Shown here: positions 6,342 through 7,242 of the stretch, piece after piece
Position numbering within the stretch: position 1 is the first letter of the stretch
Layout: every line of letters begins with the position of its first letter
Source of the DNA: Rhodospirillales bacterium
GTDB taxonomy: Bacteria > Pseudomonadota > Alphaproteobacteria > Acetobacterales > Acetobacteraceae
Direction of reading: 5' to 3'
DNA: 7,242 nt
Assembly (NCBI GenBank): GCA_025352915.1
Contig: JANXSA010000484.1
Location: 1 to 7,242, forward strand
Notes under the pieces: generated by a model
What the model was told of the DNA's origin: nothing
Databases searched by the model: none
What the model saw: only the letters and a program-made list of their open reading frames with translations
Position numbers and translations under genes: made by a program

Positions 6342-6851
6342 ATGAGCGCCAGCGTTCACGACAAACTCAACCGGGTGCGCAAGCCCCGCGTTCACATCAC
6401 CTATGATGTGGAAACCGAGGGTGCGCAGGTGGTGCGCGAGCTGCCATTCGTGGTCGGCGTGATGGGCGATTTCTCCGGCGACCCAACCCAGCCGCTGCGC
6501 CCGATGGCCGAGCGCAAGTTCATCCAGATCGATCGCGACAACTTCAACGACGTGATGGCGCGCATGACGCCGGGCGTGAAGATGCGGGTCGACAACAAGC
6601 TCGCCGATGACGGCAGCCAGATGGCCGTCGACCTCAAGTTCAACTCGATGGAGGATTTCGAACCGGCCAAGGTCGCCGAGCAGGTCCCGGCGCTGAAGGC
6701 GCTGATGGAAACCCGCAACAAGCTGCGCGACCTGATGAGCAAGGTGGACCGCTCGGAAGAGCTGGAAAACCTGCTGGAACAGGTGCTGAAGAACGAAGAC
6801 GACTTCAAGGCGCTTTCGGGCCAGCTCGGCCTCGACAAGAAGGAGGGCTGA
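6342..6851 (+). CDS. tssB: Type VI secretion system contractile sheath small subunit TssB
   Basis: The 169-residue product is the small sheath subunit (VipA/ImpB family), which pairs with TssC to build the cytoplasmic contractile sheath around the Hcp tube. Hallmarks are the N-terminal [21 protein letters not shown] segment followed by VETEGA (about residues 2-28), [14 protein letters not shown] (33-46), [15 protein letters not shown] (58-72) and [19 protein letters not shown] (100-118). A highly charged helical C-terminus (about 120-169) follows. The length is normal. The ATG at 6342 is chosen because GGGGGA (6330-6335) lies just upstream and translation from it gives the usual family N-terminus; the in-frame TTG at 6276 would add 22 unrelated residues. 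tssC follows after 3 bases, so the two are almost certainly co-transcribed and translated in close coupling, as expected for partners made in equal amounts. Confidence 0.96.
   Translation: MSASVHDKLNRVRKPRVHITYDVETEGAQVVRELPFVVGVMGDFSGDPTQPLRPMAERKFIQIDRDNFNDVMARMTPGVKMRVDNKLADDGSQMAVDLKFNSMEDFEPAKVAEQVPALKALMETRNKLRDLMSKVDRSEELENLLEQVLKNEDDFKALSGQLGLDKKEG
6841..6846 (+). promoter_or_regulatory. Ribosome binding site of tssC, within the tssB end
   Basis: AGGAGG overlaps the last sense codons of tssB and lies 8 bases before the tssC ATG at 6855. This near-perfect Shine-Dalgarno sequence fixes the tssC start and supports translational coupling with tssB. Confidence 0.75.
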
Positions 6852-6854
6852 ACG

Positions 6855-7242
6855 ATGTCGCAGACCCAATCCACGCCGGGCGGCGGCGGCGAAGCCACCA
6901 CCGAAGGCACGAGCTTCCTGGATCAGGTTGTCGCCGCCACCAAGCAGACCGAGCCTGACCGCGCGCAGGAACTGGTCAGGACGCTGATGGAGCAGGCGCT
7001 GTCCGGCACCGTCACCTTCGACAAGAACCTGACCCGCACCTTCGACCGTGCCATCCAGGCGATCGACCGGAAGATCTCGTCCCAGCTCAACGAGGTCATG
7101 CACAACGAGAAATTCCTCAAGCTCGAGGGCTCATGGCGCGGCCTGAACCATCTGGTGATGAACTCAGAGACCGGCGCCTCGCTGAAGATCCGGGTGCTGA
7201 ACGCCTCCAAGCGCGACCTCACCCGCGACCTGACCAAGGCGG
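6855..7242 (+). CDS. tssC: Type VI secretion system contractile sheath large subunit TssC (3'-truncated)
   Basis: The first 129 residues of the large sheath subunit (VipB/ImpC family) are visible before the right edge cuts the gene; the full protein is usually about 490-500 residues. A Gly- and Thr-rich start (1-18) leads to the helix [13 protein letters not shown] (20-32). Its position and pattern match the TssC N-terminal helix that ClpV recognises in contracted sheaths of the Vibrio system, so TssH here probably engages it in the same way. Further family signs are [17 protein letters not shown] (59-75) and [18 protein letters not shown] (84-101), followed by [13 protein letters not shown] (110-122). 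The gene starts 3 bases after the tssB stop with a strong ribosome binding site. The frame is clean to the edge. Confidence 0.95.
   Translation, partial: MSQTQSTPGGGGEATTEGTSFLDQVVAATKQTEPDRAQELVRTLMEQALSGTVTFDKNLTRTFDRAIQAIDRKISSQLNEVMHNEKFLKLEGSWRGLNHLVMNSETGASLKIRVLNASKRDLTRDLTKA

Overview
The window carries the core of a type VI secretion system (T6SS) gene cluster, with the 3' part of a penicillin-binding protein gene beside it. The DNA is GC-rich throughout, with strong G/C preference at third codon positions. The protein sequences and the divergent tssA-tssB-tssC / tssH-hcp layout recall alphaproteobacterial clusters of the Agrobacterium imp/hcp type. I therefore suggest an alphaproteobacterium, perhaps of the Rhodospirillales/Acetobacteraceae or rhizobial kind. 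That placement comes from general likeness and was not tested by a search.

Layout. Bases 1-1545 (+) hold the C-terminal 514 residues of a PBP1C-type peptidoglycan synthase (pbpC), cut by the left window edge. It converges on the T6SS genes across a 76-bp gap that holds a GC-rich hairpin with a T-rich tail on the hcp side. Bases 2129-4774 (-) encode the ATPase TssH (ClpV), and 1622-2098 (-) encode the tube protein Hcp (TssD); the two probably form one transcript read leftwards. A 194-bp divergent intergenic region (4775-4968) separates tssH from tssA (4969-6123, +). After a second, 218-bp gap come tssB (6342-6851, +) and tssC (6855 to the right edge, +, partial).

How the genes work together. 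TssB and TssC form the contractile sheath around a tube of stacked Hcp hexamers. TssA caps the growing sheath and coordinates assembly of tube and sheath on the baseplate. After contraction TssH unfolds and recycles sheath subunits. The baseplate, membrane-complex, VgrG and effector genes are not in the window; some probably follow tssC beyond the right edge.

I found no tRNA, rRNA, CRISPR array, insertion sequence or clear new system. The least explained DNA is in the two intergenic regions. The tssH/tssA region holds a spaced direct repeat (GCGACGATAT-N3-TCCC, 64 bp start to start) and a bulged inverted repeat overlapping its second copy. The tssA-tssB gap may carry a separate promoter for the sheath genes.
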